From NCBI GenBank assembly GCA_026770025.1, contig JAMXDE010000010.1, positions 558,001 through 622,000 of the forward strand: a stretch of DNA of 64,000 nucleotides, given 5' to 3'. The position numbers were made by a program, and so were the translations under genes. Numbering within the stretch: position 1 is the first letter of the stretch; each line of letters starts with the position of its first letter. Shown piece after piece: positions 1 through 10,882 of the stretch. The notes below the pieces were generated by a model, which worked only from the letters and a program-made list of their open reading frames with translations, was not told the DNA's origin and searched no databases. The stretch is from Craspedostauros australis (Eukaryota; Bacillariophyta; Bacillariophyceae; Mastogloiales; Achnanthaceae).

Positions 1-3000
1 TGAAGGAAAGCGTGTCTGGGTCGGCTTTTGACGCCTTGTAGCTGAAGTATCGGTCTGTGATGCTGAGGTCACCGCCGCTGGTGAAAAAGCTGAGTAGGTC
101 GTATGTGATGAGAGCGTTGTGCTCGCCGTCGTCGTTGTTGTCGCGGTCGAGGGTGGCTGCCATCGCATGATGCTCGGTGCGTTCAGAAGGCTCGAACTCA
201 CTTGGTGGAACCGGGATATCCGGTGGGATTGCCGGAGCCACTCCGAGTTGGACGAGCAGGTGATGCAGTGCGACTTCGTAGCGTTCATTATGTGTGACGA
301 TGTTCCAAACGCAGCTGGCTCGGGTCATGAAGTTGTACAGTCTTTCGCTGTCGTCAGGTGGCCGCACGTCGTTATTGACTGCTGTGATTGCTCGCTCGAG
401 GGTGTATGGTACTCCCTCTGTCTGTGGAATGAAACCGAAGTAGGAGACCGGTAGCTCGTATTCGTCAGCAAGGATGAGGTCGTCGAGGGTTTCGATGAGT
501 TGGCGGATGGCGTAGTAGAGGCACTGCATGCGAACGTCTCTCGATGGGAACCTGAAGTGCACAACATGATCGAAATAATGTTCCATGTATTGGACGACGC
601 GTGGAAGTTGGGTCCACAAGGTTGCCATCTCCGTGGGCCCCATTTCGGAATCGTCAGAAGAATTGTTGTCATCCGCGAGTGTGTCGGGCGGATTACTTGC
701 CATTAGCACGTGGTGCTCGTTGGTTGGCGCTCCTCCGCTCGCCGCTGTGTCCTCTTGTTCCTTGCGCATTCTGGCTCGGATTTCGAGTTGTTGGATGCGA
801 AGCATCCTTTCCATCTCGAGGTCACCCTGTGCCCAGCGTCGTTCTTCCCAAGTCAATTCTGTGGTTTCGATTGTCGCTAGATTTCGGAGCATGGAGTCAG
901 CGTCGCGCACCAGAGCGTGGGCCTTCTGTGTTACTGTGTCATCCTGATGAGTGGTGTACTTCTTGAGTGTCGCAAGGCAGGTCTGGAGAGTGTTCTTCAT
1001 GTCTGCCACGGCTTGGTCCTTGCTGGGTTCACTCATTGCGATGGTGGTTACGTTTGCGCTGGTTTCGGATGGTTGTTTGATGTCGTTGGCCCAGACCACT
1101 TTTCCACCCAACGTGTTGTAGGTGAGGCGCTCGACGGTCCGTCGCTCTCGTGTTGTGCGCTTGTTGATGCGTTCAGAGCGGCGTAGTGGAGGCGGTTTTG
1201 CCTTTCTAAACGTCGGTTGTTCTGTTGGTGCAGTGATGGGTTTGCGCAGCGGTGAAGTTGGAGGGGAGTCGATCGGTGGTTGCATGTCGTCGTCACTGTT
1301 GTCGTTGGCAACTCCCTCTGTCGGTGGCAACGGTTTAGGGAGACTTGTCGGAGTCTCTTCGGCTCCCTCTGTCGACGGCATTGGTGGCGTCGGCTTGTTG
1401 GTATCGGTGGTTGTTGGCGAACGACTGATTTGTTGAGGTGGCTGCACTTGGTCAGTTGGGGTGATATCGTCCTTCGTGTGTGTTGTCACAGGTTGCCTCA
1501 AAATGTGAGTTGGTGAATTTTTTTCATTCACAACCGGAGTTCTTGTGTTTGGCGTTTCTGGCAACAATTTTGCTGGCGGATCGTCATCGTGTGAGGGAAG
1601 GAATCGCTGATGGTCGGCTTCATCCTCTCGCTCAATGTCCCGCTCTTCCATAGCAACGACATCGTCGTCATCGAACGGTATTTGATACGTAGTATCGCCA
1701 AACATGTGTGTCCATTCCGTTGAATTGTAGTCTGGGAGATCAGCCAGATCAGTCGCTATCGTCGCAAACCAATCGTCAAACACAACGTGAAATTGTGGTG
1801 TGATTGATCCCGTCCTCGGCGAGAGGACCAGCGGAACCGTGGATGCGTGGCGAGCGGAGAGTCCCATGTTTACATAGCGTTCCCCACGTGGTTCCCATCT
1901 TGGTATCTTGCGGCTGTCGCCGAGCGCCTTGTTCAAGACGTAGACGGGGCTGCCCCACACATGTAGGTTGTGTAGCTGTTTCAGGGGCATGCGCGTGCGC
2001 GAGAGAATATCCAAAGGCGTGAGACCTGTTGCTGCGCTTGGTACGCGATTGTGTACGTAAGCGGCATGGACGACGGCCATGGGCCAGTGCTGGGCATCGA
2101 ACATCGTAGGCCAATGAATGCTTTGATGCATCATCATTGTTCGTGCCATAGAGATGATCGTGCGGATGCTGCGCTCGGCCACTCCGTTGTGATGGTGAGC
2201 GCCGACTCCAGCAAAGCGGTGCACTTGATGAAACCGTTTGAGGTGTTCGGCGTAGTCTGGCGATGTAAAGGTGGTGGCGTTGTCCGAGAGGTACGAACGC
2301 ACGGGTACACCCACATCGCGGCACATGGACTCGAAGCGTTCCTTCGCTTCCAATGTAGCGTGGGTCGTGAGGGATGCGACTGGTTCCACGTGTATGTAGC
2401 CAGATGCGTGGTCCACAAACATTGCTCCACCCTTGTACATCTCCGACGCATCGGACTTGCCTCTTCCTGTGAAAAGGCGACCCAAGGTGCGCCCCACGAA
2501 GTGGTCCACGGAGACTTGTTGGCCCGGGAAGAGGTGATCCGTCTTGATCACTCCCTGTCGGTCTTGGACGGCGTGCTGTGTTGTGCCTGGTGTAGTCCTG
2601 CAGTGCTGTTTGCCAAACTGGCACGCCGCACACAGCGGGCATTCTTGTACGCGGGCAGCGGCTGTCTGCATTTTCCTTGATGCCTCAGTGTTGACGAGGG
2701 CGCCGGATCGGAGTAGGAACTGCACTCGTCTGAAGGAGAGGTGCCCGAGTCGATAGTGCCACTTGAGCAGCTCCTTTTGCGGTTGAGTCAGGTTTTGGTT
2801 CTGCTCTGCCACGGAAGTAACAGTTGTGGTGAGCGCCCCTGGGAGTTCGGTGAGGTCGCTAGTGCGGTATGCACGTGAGGTCGGAAGGTTGTTCGATTTC
2901 TTGTTGTGGGCGATGCTGGGACCTCGTTCGTCGTTTCCAGGGATGCCGCTCAGCTGGATGTTGTTCGCTTCCACGACAATATTCTCCCCTTTGTATTCAT

Positions 3001-5641
3001 TGAGGAGGCATGCGGTGCTGATGAGCTTGACTGAGGACTCCGGCACATAGAAAGCCGGAAGGGATAAGGATCGAGGGTTGCCGTTGACGTCGAGGATGGA
3101 CCATTCCACCCTGCCTTTCGTCTTTACCTTGGTGCGTCGAAGAAATCCGTTGAGGAAGGTTGGCGAGGTTGGTGCCGAGGTAGCACCTACGAAATCGTTG
3201 ATATCGTTGGTCACGCAAATGGAGGCGCCGGTGTCCCACACCACGTCGAAGGAGCCGTCTTGAGGGATGATTCCTTCCACCTTGTGGGGTGCGGCGAAAG
3301 CATGTTGGAAACCGAAGGTTGTGGCAAGGGTGTGATAGGCGTTGGTGAATATGCTGGTACCTGCGTGTTCGCTTGGGTCTGTGTGAGACGTACGCATGGA
3401 GCGAGTGGGAGTCCTTAAGTGATCGATGTCGCGATGATGTTTTGTGTACCGGTTTGGTGGATGAGCGGGATTCGTTTTGTTTCGCGCGCGACAGGAGTTT
3501 TGGTGTTTTCGGAACCGGCGAGCACGGCGAACCTTGTTTTGGTGGTTCGCACATGGGGCGTGACGTGGGACGTGGTGTTTGGTGTTGGTGCGCTTGTGAA
3601 GGAGAAAATGTTTGAAGTCGTCGTTCCCGAACAGAGAGTCGTAGAGATCGTTCGAGGGCGTTGCCGGGTAGTGATAGAAGCGTGGTCTTGCTCTATTTGA
3701 CTTGTTTTGCTTCTTCCTCCATGTGTTGACTTGGCGGATGGTTCCCATTGGAGTTGGCTGGTACTGGCGTGGGACATTGGTGTGAAGGGCGAATAGCACA
3801 ACGGCTGTTGTCATCCACATCATGATACTCATCACATGCCATCCGCACTCGATGCCGAGTAGAGCGACTTGTGCTGCACAAAGGAGGAGAAAGGTGCCGG
3901 TAACCATGTTGATGGTTTTGAAGGCTGTGAACACGTTCCACACGGCGGTCCACCAGGAGCGTTCGTTTGCGTGGGCTTCAGCGGAGAGGCAGGTCCATGC
4001 TGCATGGTCGATTTCGAGCTGTGGACTGTTTGGTTTGTGCTTGAAATCGTCGATGTGGCCGGCAGTGCCGTGGGAGATGCGCCAGTGGCGGCACTTCGCG
4101 CACCAGTGGAAGGTCTTGTTGTTCATGAGCTTTTGTTGCGGCTCACCCTTCCGTGGAGGTGTTGTGATCCACGGGTCCTTCTTTTGTTGTGTTTTCTTGT
4201 TGACCTGTTTGCCCTTGGCGTTCATGAGTTTGCCTCCTTTGTTTTGTTCCAGAAGGCGAGCTTCCTTTGTAGTCGAGGAGTGGTTCGCATGCAAGCGCGG
4301 GGTGTTGCGGTCACAGGAGTGCCTGTTGGCGTGCCAGGAGTTTCCCTGCAGCTCGTCGAGATAGGCATCCTCAGCTACGCTACAAATGTCCATCCAGGTG
4401 AGGTCCTCGCGGAGAAGGTGGGGCTCCGCTCGCTCGTAGGTCTTGAGGGACTTGTCTTCGATCAGTCGTCTGAGTCGATCGCTGATGTCGAGGATTCGAT
4501 GACGGTATCGTTCTCCTGACGTGGTTCTGCCTCCTGCCATGAAGAAGTTGTCTGTCATGGTACGGAGAAGCAAGATCTCGAACTGGTCGGCGTCTTGAAG
4601 TTCCTTGCACATGATGCGAAGGGTGTCAGCCATGGCTTGGATGTTCTCTCCCTGAAACTTCTGAGGTGTGGTCTTCCTGACCTTCTCTTGGAGCCGTGCG
4701 TACTTGTCCAGCGAGCTCGAGGTGATACTCTTGATGAGTTCGGTGAAAATCACGTTGAAGTCTTGTTGGTACTTCGGCTTGATGCGATTCATCAGGCGGT
4801 CTTCGAGGTCGGGGTCAAGGCTGTCGCGGAGGAATCGAGCGGCAGATGCGTTGTTCTGCTTGTCGTATCGATCCCACAAGTGGCGATAGAAGTCATGGTG
4901 GTCAGTGGCTTGGCTGATGGTGGTGCTGCCTGGGGCATCGAGGACACACACCATCTCGTCGGGGTGTTCGTTGCTCCTCATGTAGGTCATCGAGATGAGG
5001 CCTGCGGTGGACATGTGATCCTTGAGGAGGCGCAGCATGCGCTGACGGTTGTCTCCGATCCGGAAGCGAGGGCGGATGCCTTTCTCTCGCTCCGGTTGGT
5101 TCTTGGAGTCCGAGCCGTTGTGGAGGACGCGCTGCTGTTGGGAGCTGTCGTAGGACGTGGCTGCGTCTTCTGCAAGGCCAGTCCACTCGACGTTCGGTTT
5201 CCCTCCCGTCCAGGGCACCCAGTGACGGCCAGCCTTGGTGAGGCCACCCATGATGGGTTTCTCTGGCTTGTCCTCGCTCTCGTACGCTACGTACGTGGTT
5301 TCGGGTCCGATGGGACCTTCGTCGGCGTCAAAAGGAAAGGCACCTCCAGTGGATCCAGTTTGGTTGCCTGCGTTCCCTTCGCGTCCTGCGGTTCCCTCGG
5401 TTTCACCAGGGTTCGGTGGGTTGTTGGTATCCCCGGTGTTGCCTTGGGCGAGGTCGCCTTCTTCTTGCCCGGCGGCCGTTTGATCCCCTTGCCGAGCTGG
5501 GATGGGGTTGGCTCCTCGCGAGATTCGTGATTCGTTGAGATCTCGAAGAGCTTGAGCGGCTTGCTGGTTGAGTCGCTCCACGAAGGCCTCCAGCCTGCGT
5601 TCTTCGCTGCTGATGCTCGTGTCTTCTCCTTGGACGCTCAT
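1..5641 (-). CDS. copia Gag-Pol polyprotein (partial; continues beyond left edge)
   Basis: One continuous frame opens at the ATG at 5641 and remains open to the window edge, at least 1880 codons. Gag, protease and integrase are therefore fused in one frame, as in many copia elements, and no frameshift site is needed. Gag begins with a charged, P/G/Q-rich stretch. A CxxC...HxxxxH-type knuckle (CAKC then SHGTAGH) marks the nucleocapsid end. A hydrophobic double segment follows at about 3790-3945 (TFLLLCAAQVALLG and MWMTTAVVLFAL), which is unusual before a protease. Protease has DTGAS. Integrase has GHLSFRR, CPLCAACQFGKQ, SDNATTFTS and NGVAERS. Beyond the integrase core the frame is P/T-rich and acidic. 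Reverse transcriptase and RNase H would lie to the left. Confidence 0.88.
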   Translation of the reverse strand, partial: MSVQGEDTSISSEERRLEAFVERLNQQAAQALRDLNESRISRGANPIPARQGDQTAAGQEEGDLAQGNTGDTNNPPNPGETEGTAGREGNAGNQTGSTGGAFPFDADEGPIGPETTYVAYESEDKPEKPIMGGLTKAGRHWVPWTGGKPNVEWTGLAEDAATSYDSSQQQRVLHNGSDSKNQPEREKGIRPRFRIGDNRQRMLRLLKDHMSTAGLISMTYMRSNEHPDEMVCVLDAPGSTTISQATDHHDFYRHLWDRYDKQNNASAARFLRDSLDPDLEDRLMNRIKPKYQQDFNVIFTELIKSITSSSLDKYARLQEKVRKTTPQKFQGENIQAMADTLRIMCKELQDADQFEILLLRTMTDNFFMAGGRTTSGERYRHRILDISDRLRRLIEDKSLKTYERAEPHLLREDLTWMDICSVAEDAYLDELQGNSWHANRHSCDRNTPRLHANHSSTTKEARLLEQNKGGKLMNAKGKQVNKKTQQKKDPWITTPPRKGEPQQKLMNNKTFHWCAKCRHWRISHGTAGHIDDFKHKPNSPQLEIDHAAWTCLSAEAHANERSWWTAVWNVFTAFKTINMVTGTFLLLCAAQVALLGIECGWHVMSIMMWMTTAVVLFALHTNVPRQYQPTPMGTIRQVNTWRKKQNKSNRARPRFYHYPATPSNDLYDSLFGNDDFKHFLLHKRTNTKHHVPRHAPCANHQNKVRRARRFRKHQNSCRARNKTNPAHPPNRYTKHHRDIDHLRTPTRSMRTSHTDPSEHAGTSIFTNAYHTLATTFGFQHAFAAPHKVEGIIPQDGSFDVVWDTGASICVTNDINDFVGATSAPTSPTFLNGFLRRTKVKTKGRVEWSILDVNGNPRSLSLPAFYVPESSVKLISTACLLNEYKGENIVVEANNIQLSGIPGNDERGPSIAHNKKSNNLPTSRAYRTSDLTELPGALTTTVTSVAEQNQNLTQPQKELLKWHYRLGHLSFRRVQFLLRSGALVNTEASRKMQTAAARVQECPLCAACQFGKQHCRTTPGTTQHAVQDRQGVIKTDHLFPGQQVSVDHFVGRTLGRLFTGRGKSDASEMYKGGAMFVDHASGYIHVEPVASLTTHATLEAKERFESMCRDVGVPVRSYLSDNATTFTSPDYAEHLKRFHQVHRFAGVGAHHHNGVAERSIRTIISMARTMMMHQSIHWPTMFDAQHWPMAVVHAAYVHNRVPSAATGLTPLDILSRTRMPLKQLHNLHVWGSPVYVLNKALGDSRKIPRWEPRGERYVNMGLSARHASTVPLVLSPRTGSITPQFHVVFDDWFATIATDLADLPDYNSTEWTHMFGDTTYQIPFDDDDVVAMEERDIEREDEADHQRFLPSHDDDPPAKLLPETPNTRTPVVNEKNSPTHILRQPVTTHTKDDITPTDQVQPPQQISRSPTTTDTNKPTPPMPSTEGAEETPTSLPKPLPPTEGVANDNSDDDMQPPIDSPPTSPLRKPITAPTEQPTFRKAKPPPLRRSERINKRTTRERRTVERLTYNTLGGKVVWANDIKQPSETSANVTTIAMSEPSKDQAVADMKNTLQTCLATLKKYTTHQDDTVTQKAHALVRDADSMLRNLATIETTELTWEERRWAQGDLEMERMLRIQQLEIRARMRKEQEDTAASGGAPTNEHHVLMASNPPDTLADDNNSSDDSEMGPTEMATLWTQLPRVVQYMEHYFDHVVHFRFPSRDVRMQCLYYAIRQLIETLDDLILADEYELPVSYFGFIPQTEGVPYTLERAITAVNNDVRPPDDSERLYNFMTRASCVWNIVTHNERYEVALHHLLVQLGVAPAIPPDIPVPPSEFEPSERTEHHAMAATLDRDNNDDGEHNALITYDLLSFFTSGGDLSITDRYFSYKASKADPDTLSF

Positions 5642-5830
5642 GGTGAGGCGGTGGAGGTGTCGAAGTCGTTGGGCTTCGCTTGGTGTCGACGGTTGTCTCG
5701 GGCTTGGCTGCGCTTCCCCCTTCGATGGTGAAGGTGTGCATGGGGTGTTGGCAGGAGTGCTCTTGAGACGTACACCTGGTTTGCAGGTGTTGGTGGGTGC
5801 GCTTGCTTAGCAAGGGCTTGGTTTGATGAT
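1..5830 (-). mobile_element. Ty1/copia LTR retrotransposon, 5' part, cut by window edge
   Basis: The part seen runs from a leader (5642-5830) through Gag, a zinc knuckle (about 4081-4119), protease (WDTGAS near 3221-3247) and integrase (HHCC region about 2625-2765, then catalytic D near 2500, D near 2285 and E at 2174-2176). Integrase following protease directly, with the remaining pol beyond position 1, is the copia order. The coding frame looks whole within the window. TGTTAGA at 5830-5836 on the plus strand reads TCTAACA on the element strand, a common inner end of copia LTRs, so the LTR probably starts at 5830. Its outer end and a primer-binding site were not found. An open frame suggests a young copy, but no LTR pair is available for dating. 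Confidence 0.9.
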
Positions 5831-7594
5831 GTTAGAACGAAATCAAGGATGGGATTCCGCACCGAAACGTAGAGTGATCAGATCGTTGTTGGGGTGAGGA
5901 TGAGTGTTTGTTATTGAGTGTTATTCGTATGGTAGTATGAATGCAGGCGAGCTCACAAGATGGATTCTTGAGAACTGTGAGCATGAGAGAGACATGACAG
6001 GTCTCATGCAAATTGCAAGTGAAATTAACACGGAGACAACACGGCAAATGTGCGTGTTACTGCGTGAAGATGAGGTGCAAAAGTCAATGAACAAAAACAC
6101 CGCGATGGCCCGTGTTGTGAATTACGTCTTCTCACGATGTTGCTAGTAGTACGATCACACGATTGACCGTATTCACTTGAGAAGGTCAGGACAAGATTCG
6201 CACGTGTCACACCCAAGATCCAAGTCTGTCCTGATTGGGCAGATTGGTTCATCTTGGCAAGAAATCAATTTCCACGACATTTTTGGATCTGTGATTGAGG
6301 GAAAACGATTCTTGCGACGCGAAATGCGACACAAATCTGACACAACGGATTTTCGACCAAAATTTCCATTCGGAACGGAAAAGGTAAGAAAAGTGGAGAT
6401 TTCTGATTGGTCGACGGGTGTCGCTATTGTTAGAGATTTAGCGTGCGCTAATAGATGAGTTGCCTTCGGGCTAACTTCATCGGTTGCTTATCAGGATCGT
6501 TTTTCCTGAGAGGCTTGGAGCCTTGGGGCTCGGTGTCGTTGGACACAGCGATCTGCGCGCTGAGGAAGTCTCTTTGAGAGTGAGGAAGGTGGATGTAAGC
6601 GAGAACCATTCGCAGCTACCAGTTAGTATTCCGTGTCTTCTGCACGTTGTCAGGAGGATGATCTGTCCTTCAACCGGTTTTGACGCCGTTTGATGTTGAG
6701 AACAAAGCTGTATCAGACGATGATGTAACTGTAGTAGATTTGAAAGTAAGCTGTAAAGATTGTTTCTGATTGCTTGTTTTATGTGTTAAGCTTACTATTG
6801 ACAGGACGATCGAGTAAAAGGGCAGGGTTCATGCTGTCGTGCTTGAGCCGTTTGTGTTGTACATCAACATGTCGTGGTGGTTCGGCACATTCACAGCTGT
6901 TCAGCAGCTCCATCCGCAGAGCAGTACTTGATCCACAGGCATGGATATGCTTCAAGATGCCTGCAGGATTCGCAAGATGGTGAGCTGAACAGGTGGCGTG
7001 GTTACAGGAGCTGGAGGGTGAGCAGGGCATGGATTGTGGTTCAACTACACACCATGCGCGCGGTAGCCTTTCATTGCAGTATCGGGTTCGGATACCGGGT
7101 ACCGTGTACGCAACATGGATGATTGAGTCCCGGATGGATCCCGGACCAAGTCTGTCCCAACTGTATGGTACCAAACGTACGAGTATGGTCCTGCCCATGA
7201 AGTGCGTTTGTGTTCTACGACCATGCAGTAATAGTACACTCTCTAGATAGTACGCATGTGAATGTGATAGGTGTGAATCGTTGCTCAGGAATACCAATTT
7301 CAGTCCTTCTGCTTCATTGAATATTGTGGTGTGTCAAATACACCATCTCATGTCACTGTTTCTCTCCCGAGACACAAAGAGCTCATGTGCATGCGATTTC
7401 GATCATTCTTTGCAGAAGACAACCAACGCAATCTACGCCACATGACTATGCACGATGAGACAATGAGGCACGCAAGTAGTAGCTGTTGAATTCTTTCGTT
7501 CGTTCGAGAGTGGCTCCGTTCTCCCAGCATGGAATCCACCACGCTGATTTCTGGGCCGAAATCCCTTCCGCGCCGGCTATGAACACTCACACTC
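5831..7594. other. non-coding zone: putative copia LTR plus 3' flank of ataxin-2
   Basis: No gene was recognised. The left part should be LTR of the neighbouring copia element, but I could not find its outer end. The segment 6438-6580 carries a run of short inverted repeats (separate entry). The right part, up to 7594, is 3' flank of the minus-strand ataxin-2 gene. Open frames here are short and look random. Confidence 0.5.
6438..6580. other. array of seven consecutive short hairpins
   Basis: Seven inverted repeats follow one another: TTAGCG/CGCTAA (6438-6451); an imperfect long stem closed by GCC-TTCG-GGC (6454-6481); TCAGGA/TCCTGA (6491-6509); GAGCC-TTGG-GGCTC (6518-6531); GTGTC-GTTG-GACAC (6533-6546); AGCG/CGCT (6547-6561); and CTCT-TTG-AGAG (6570-6580). 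A C(UUCG)G loop is a known stable RNA tetraloop. The array could be an RNA structure within the LTR transcript or an independent structured RNA; the sequence alone does not decide. I do not recognise a known RNA family. Confidence 0.55.
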
Positions 7595-10500
7595 TTACGA
7601 GCTCTGTTCATTCCCGGTGCCACCATGATTGTCCGCTGAACTGGATTGGTTGTGGCCCTGCGCAGAATCTCTGTCTGGTCCATCCGTTGCTCCCTGCCGG
7701 CCGGAGTGAGAACCGTAGTTTTGGTACCCACCGCCACTGCCACCCCCACCACGGCCACCGCCGCGACCGCGGCCTCTCCCGGACCGTCTGCCTCGTCCAC
7801 CATGCCCACGGCCTCCTCGACCACGTCCACCGACATCAGAATCGTCCATCCCACCGTGTGGCATGTACCCGCCACCAGCATACGCCATCGGGCCTCCGTT
7901 GTATGGCGGTGCTGCATTGCCACCAACATGCATTGGTGGTGCAACGCCATTCGGAACTGGGAACATGTGGCGATACGGCGCGCCGTTGGGGCCAACGGGA
8001 ATCGGTTGGGCTGCTGTGACGAAGTGACCGCCGTACGTTGGATTGTGACCGGGCACTGGCATGCCATTCCCATAGAATGGCACGTGCGGTGGGATGCCGT
8101 AATGGGTCATGGGAGCTCCACGGGTCTGCTGTGCGTGAGGAGCTGGATTTGCGATCCCCTGCTGAGGTGTATTTGTGTCCGCATCTCCATCTACTTTCGC
8201 TTCACCGTCCTTCGCAGCGTCAGGCCCAGATGGAGCGAACTGTGGCTGGTTCGGCACCACTGGCTGCATCGGGTGTGGGTGCTGCTCCATGTTTCCGTAT
8301 GGAGCTTGATATCCCATACCACCGTATGGCATGTTCATCACATTGATCATGCCTGCTGTTGAGCCATGGTACGGGGAAGATTTGTGTTCGCGTGTTTGCG
8401 TCATCAAGTTTGCGTCCAAAGTGTCAGTAAATACAGAGGCATTCGAATGTACGTCTTGCTGAGCTTCCACCTAGTACAGAGATGCACGAGTGCATATGGA
8501 TCCATATCTTGCAGAATCAGGAGATGGATGAACAGAGCAACACGGACGGTAGGGAGACGGACGACAAAAGGACCTTCTGATCGATCCAAATACTTGTCGC
8601 TCACTGATTGACGACGCAGATATGTACAGGTGCACGTGTGCATGTACTCATATGGCAGTCAGACGTGCTGGAAGGTGTCTGGCGATAATACAACAGGCAA
8701 ACTAGAAAACCCACACTAAAACTAACACGCACACTAACACGCACACTAACACGCACATTCACATCCACACTGAGCCAAATAGTGCATCAAACTTACCTGG
8801 CTGGTTCATCGCTGGTGGCTGCATGTAATGGCCACCGTGCATTGCATTTGGCGGCATGACATGGACTGGATTTTCTGCCTGGCTTTGCTGTCCACCAGGT
8901 GCCGCTGATTGTGGTGCAGGTGCTGGAGAAACGGAACTGGGCGTAAATGACTTCGCGGATGGGTTGAAGATGAATGTCTTCGCAGTGGCGCTCAGCTTGC
9001 TTGGCTTTGATGACGACGCTGCTTCGGATGCAGAATCCTTCTTCGCGGCAGCGCCACCAGAAACTGTGTCCTTGGCTGGCCCGCCACCACCACCACCACC
9101 AGCAGTATCTTTCTTCGCAGTCTCCGCCGACGCTTCTGGATTGCTGGATCTGCCTGCATCCTTTTTCTCGGAAGTCTTCGACGAAGCGAGTGGTGCAGCA
9201 CCCTGTTTTGCTGCAGTGGTGTCGCTCTTTCGTGGTGCTGTAGCCGGTGCACCAGCTTTGGCATCGACGGCGCCCTTGGATTTGGCGTCCTTTCCCTTGC
9301 TCTTTTCAGGGGTAGGAGGTGCAGCCTTTCTGTCCGTAGCAGCGGTAGCAGTAGTGCCGGACTTGGAAACGAAACCTGGAGGAGCAACCTTGCTTGTTGC
9401 AGGCTTATCGTTTCGAGCGTTTGGCTTTGCTGCGGCTGCGGCATAGTTCATGACATGACCAGCCTTGCCCTTCGTTGTCGATGTGCGCGAAAGATCACGA
9501 CCAGGAGTACTGCCCTGGACGGAGGATGTCTTGGCCTCGTGCCGGTTCTTGCCAGACATCGTGAGGACTCCTGAGTACCTATCTTCTTCGTCGAAGTCTG
9601 TTTCCATTTTCTGACCACGTTCTTCAGCGATGTGGATGTTCGTGCTGGTGGAGCCCTCAATTTCTCGCGCGATGCGCTCCGCTTCGGTCTTTTTGGCCAG
9701 ACCAATGGATGACTTGTCCAGTTGCGTCGTGTACAAGTTTTCATCGAAAGTTGCGCTGACGTTGAAGAGCTGTTGGTTAGCCTTGAACTGATCCCAACTG
9801 CCGATGTTTCCTCGCAAACCGGCGGTTCCAGCTACCTTGCCCTTGCCATCATCAAGCGGTTGCCCCTTCGATGGCCCGCCAGGACCAGCAACCCAGGCGC
9901 TCCCTGCTGCGACGAGGTTCTTGTTCCGGCCACCTTGGCGTCCTGAGATCTCAGCGTCGGTGATGAATTCGTCTGTCTTGCCCCGACCGTTGGTTTCTGA
10001 GGATGATGATGCCGTGGCCCTGTTGATGGGATCCCATTCCACTCGTTTTGCATGAAGCATTGCAACGTCCGTGGTTGAAATAACAATGGTGCCTCCGCTC
10101 TGGAAGTCTGCGAACTGTTTACCGTCGCCGTCCTTGGCGATTTTGGCACTTTTGAGAACGACCTTGTTCCTGTGGGTCGGAGCCAAGTCTCCGAAAGGAG
10201 TGTACGTATGAAAAATCCCCTCGACTACAGCTCCGTCTAGCAGCGTCACGCTAGCATGGCTGCCAACGAGGGAGAGCGCCAAGTGCACCACTCGGTGCCT
10301 TGGCAGATGAGAAGAAGCTCCGCCTGGCAATGTGGAGATTGGTGCAGTCGCCGTCGTCGTCGTCGTCGTCGCTGCGACTACTCCTTCACGTTTGGGTTGC
10401 GCAGATGCCGAGAGGATGCCGGGTGGTGGACTTGGCGTTCCAATCTTGGAGCTTTGGAGCGGTTTATTCCAAGCATTTGCCCTGACGGGTTTCTTGGCGA

Positions 10501-10840
10501 CGTCGTTCTTCGTGTCGGTTCTGGGAGAATCGAGAAGAATAATTGGATAGAATGCGTATCCATAGATGACATGAAAACAAGGGAGGTGCCATGAATCGGA
10601 GAGTGCGAGAATGAGAGGGGCAAGTGACGAGGCGAGACATGTGAAGAGTGCATATAAACGGCGCATGGCAGATGGCATGCGAGAGTTATAGTAGCAGTGG
10701 TAGCTCGCAATAGTGCAGCATATGATGGTGCTGCAGGCAGTTGACATCTGTCGCAGCAGGACTCTGTTGGCAATACAGCTTTTCGCCACTCGTCGGTTTG
10801 CGTCTCCGTCACGACATCACCATGATTCACGACCCTATCC

Positions 10841-10882
<42 letters not shown>

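Noticed and set aside
50-5500. Many short frames on both strands across the copia element
   Set aside because: They are alternative-frame shadows of the single gag-pol frame, which carries all recognisable motifs.
8856-9446. 196-residue frame antisense to ataxin-2
   Set aside because: Mirror of the low-complexity Ala/Ser/Lys region; no domain or splice context.
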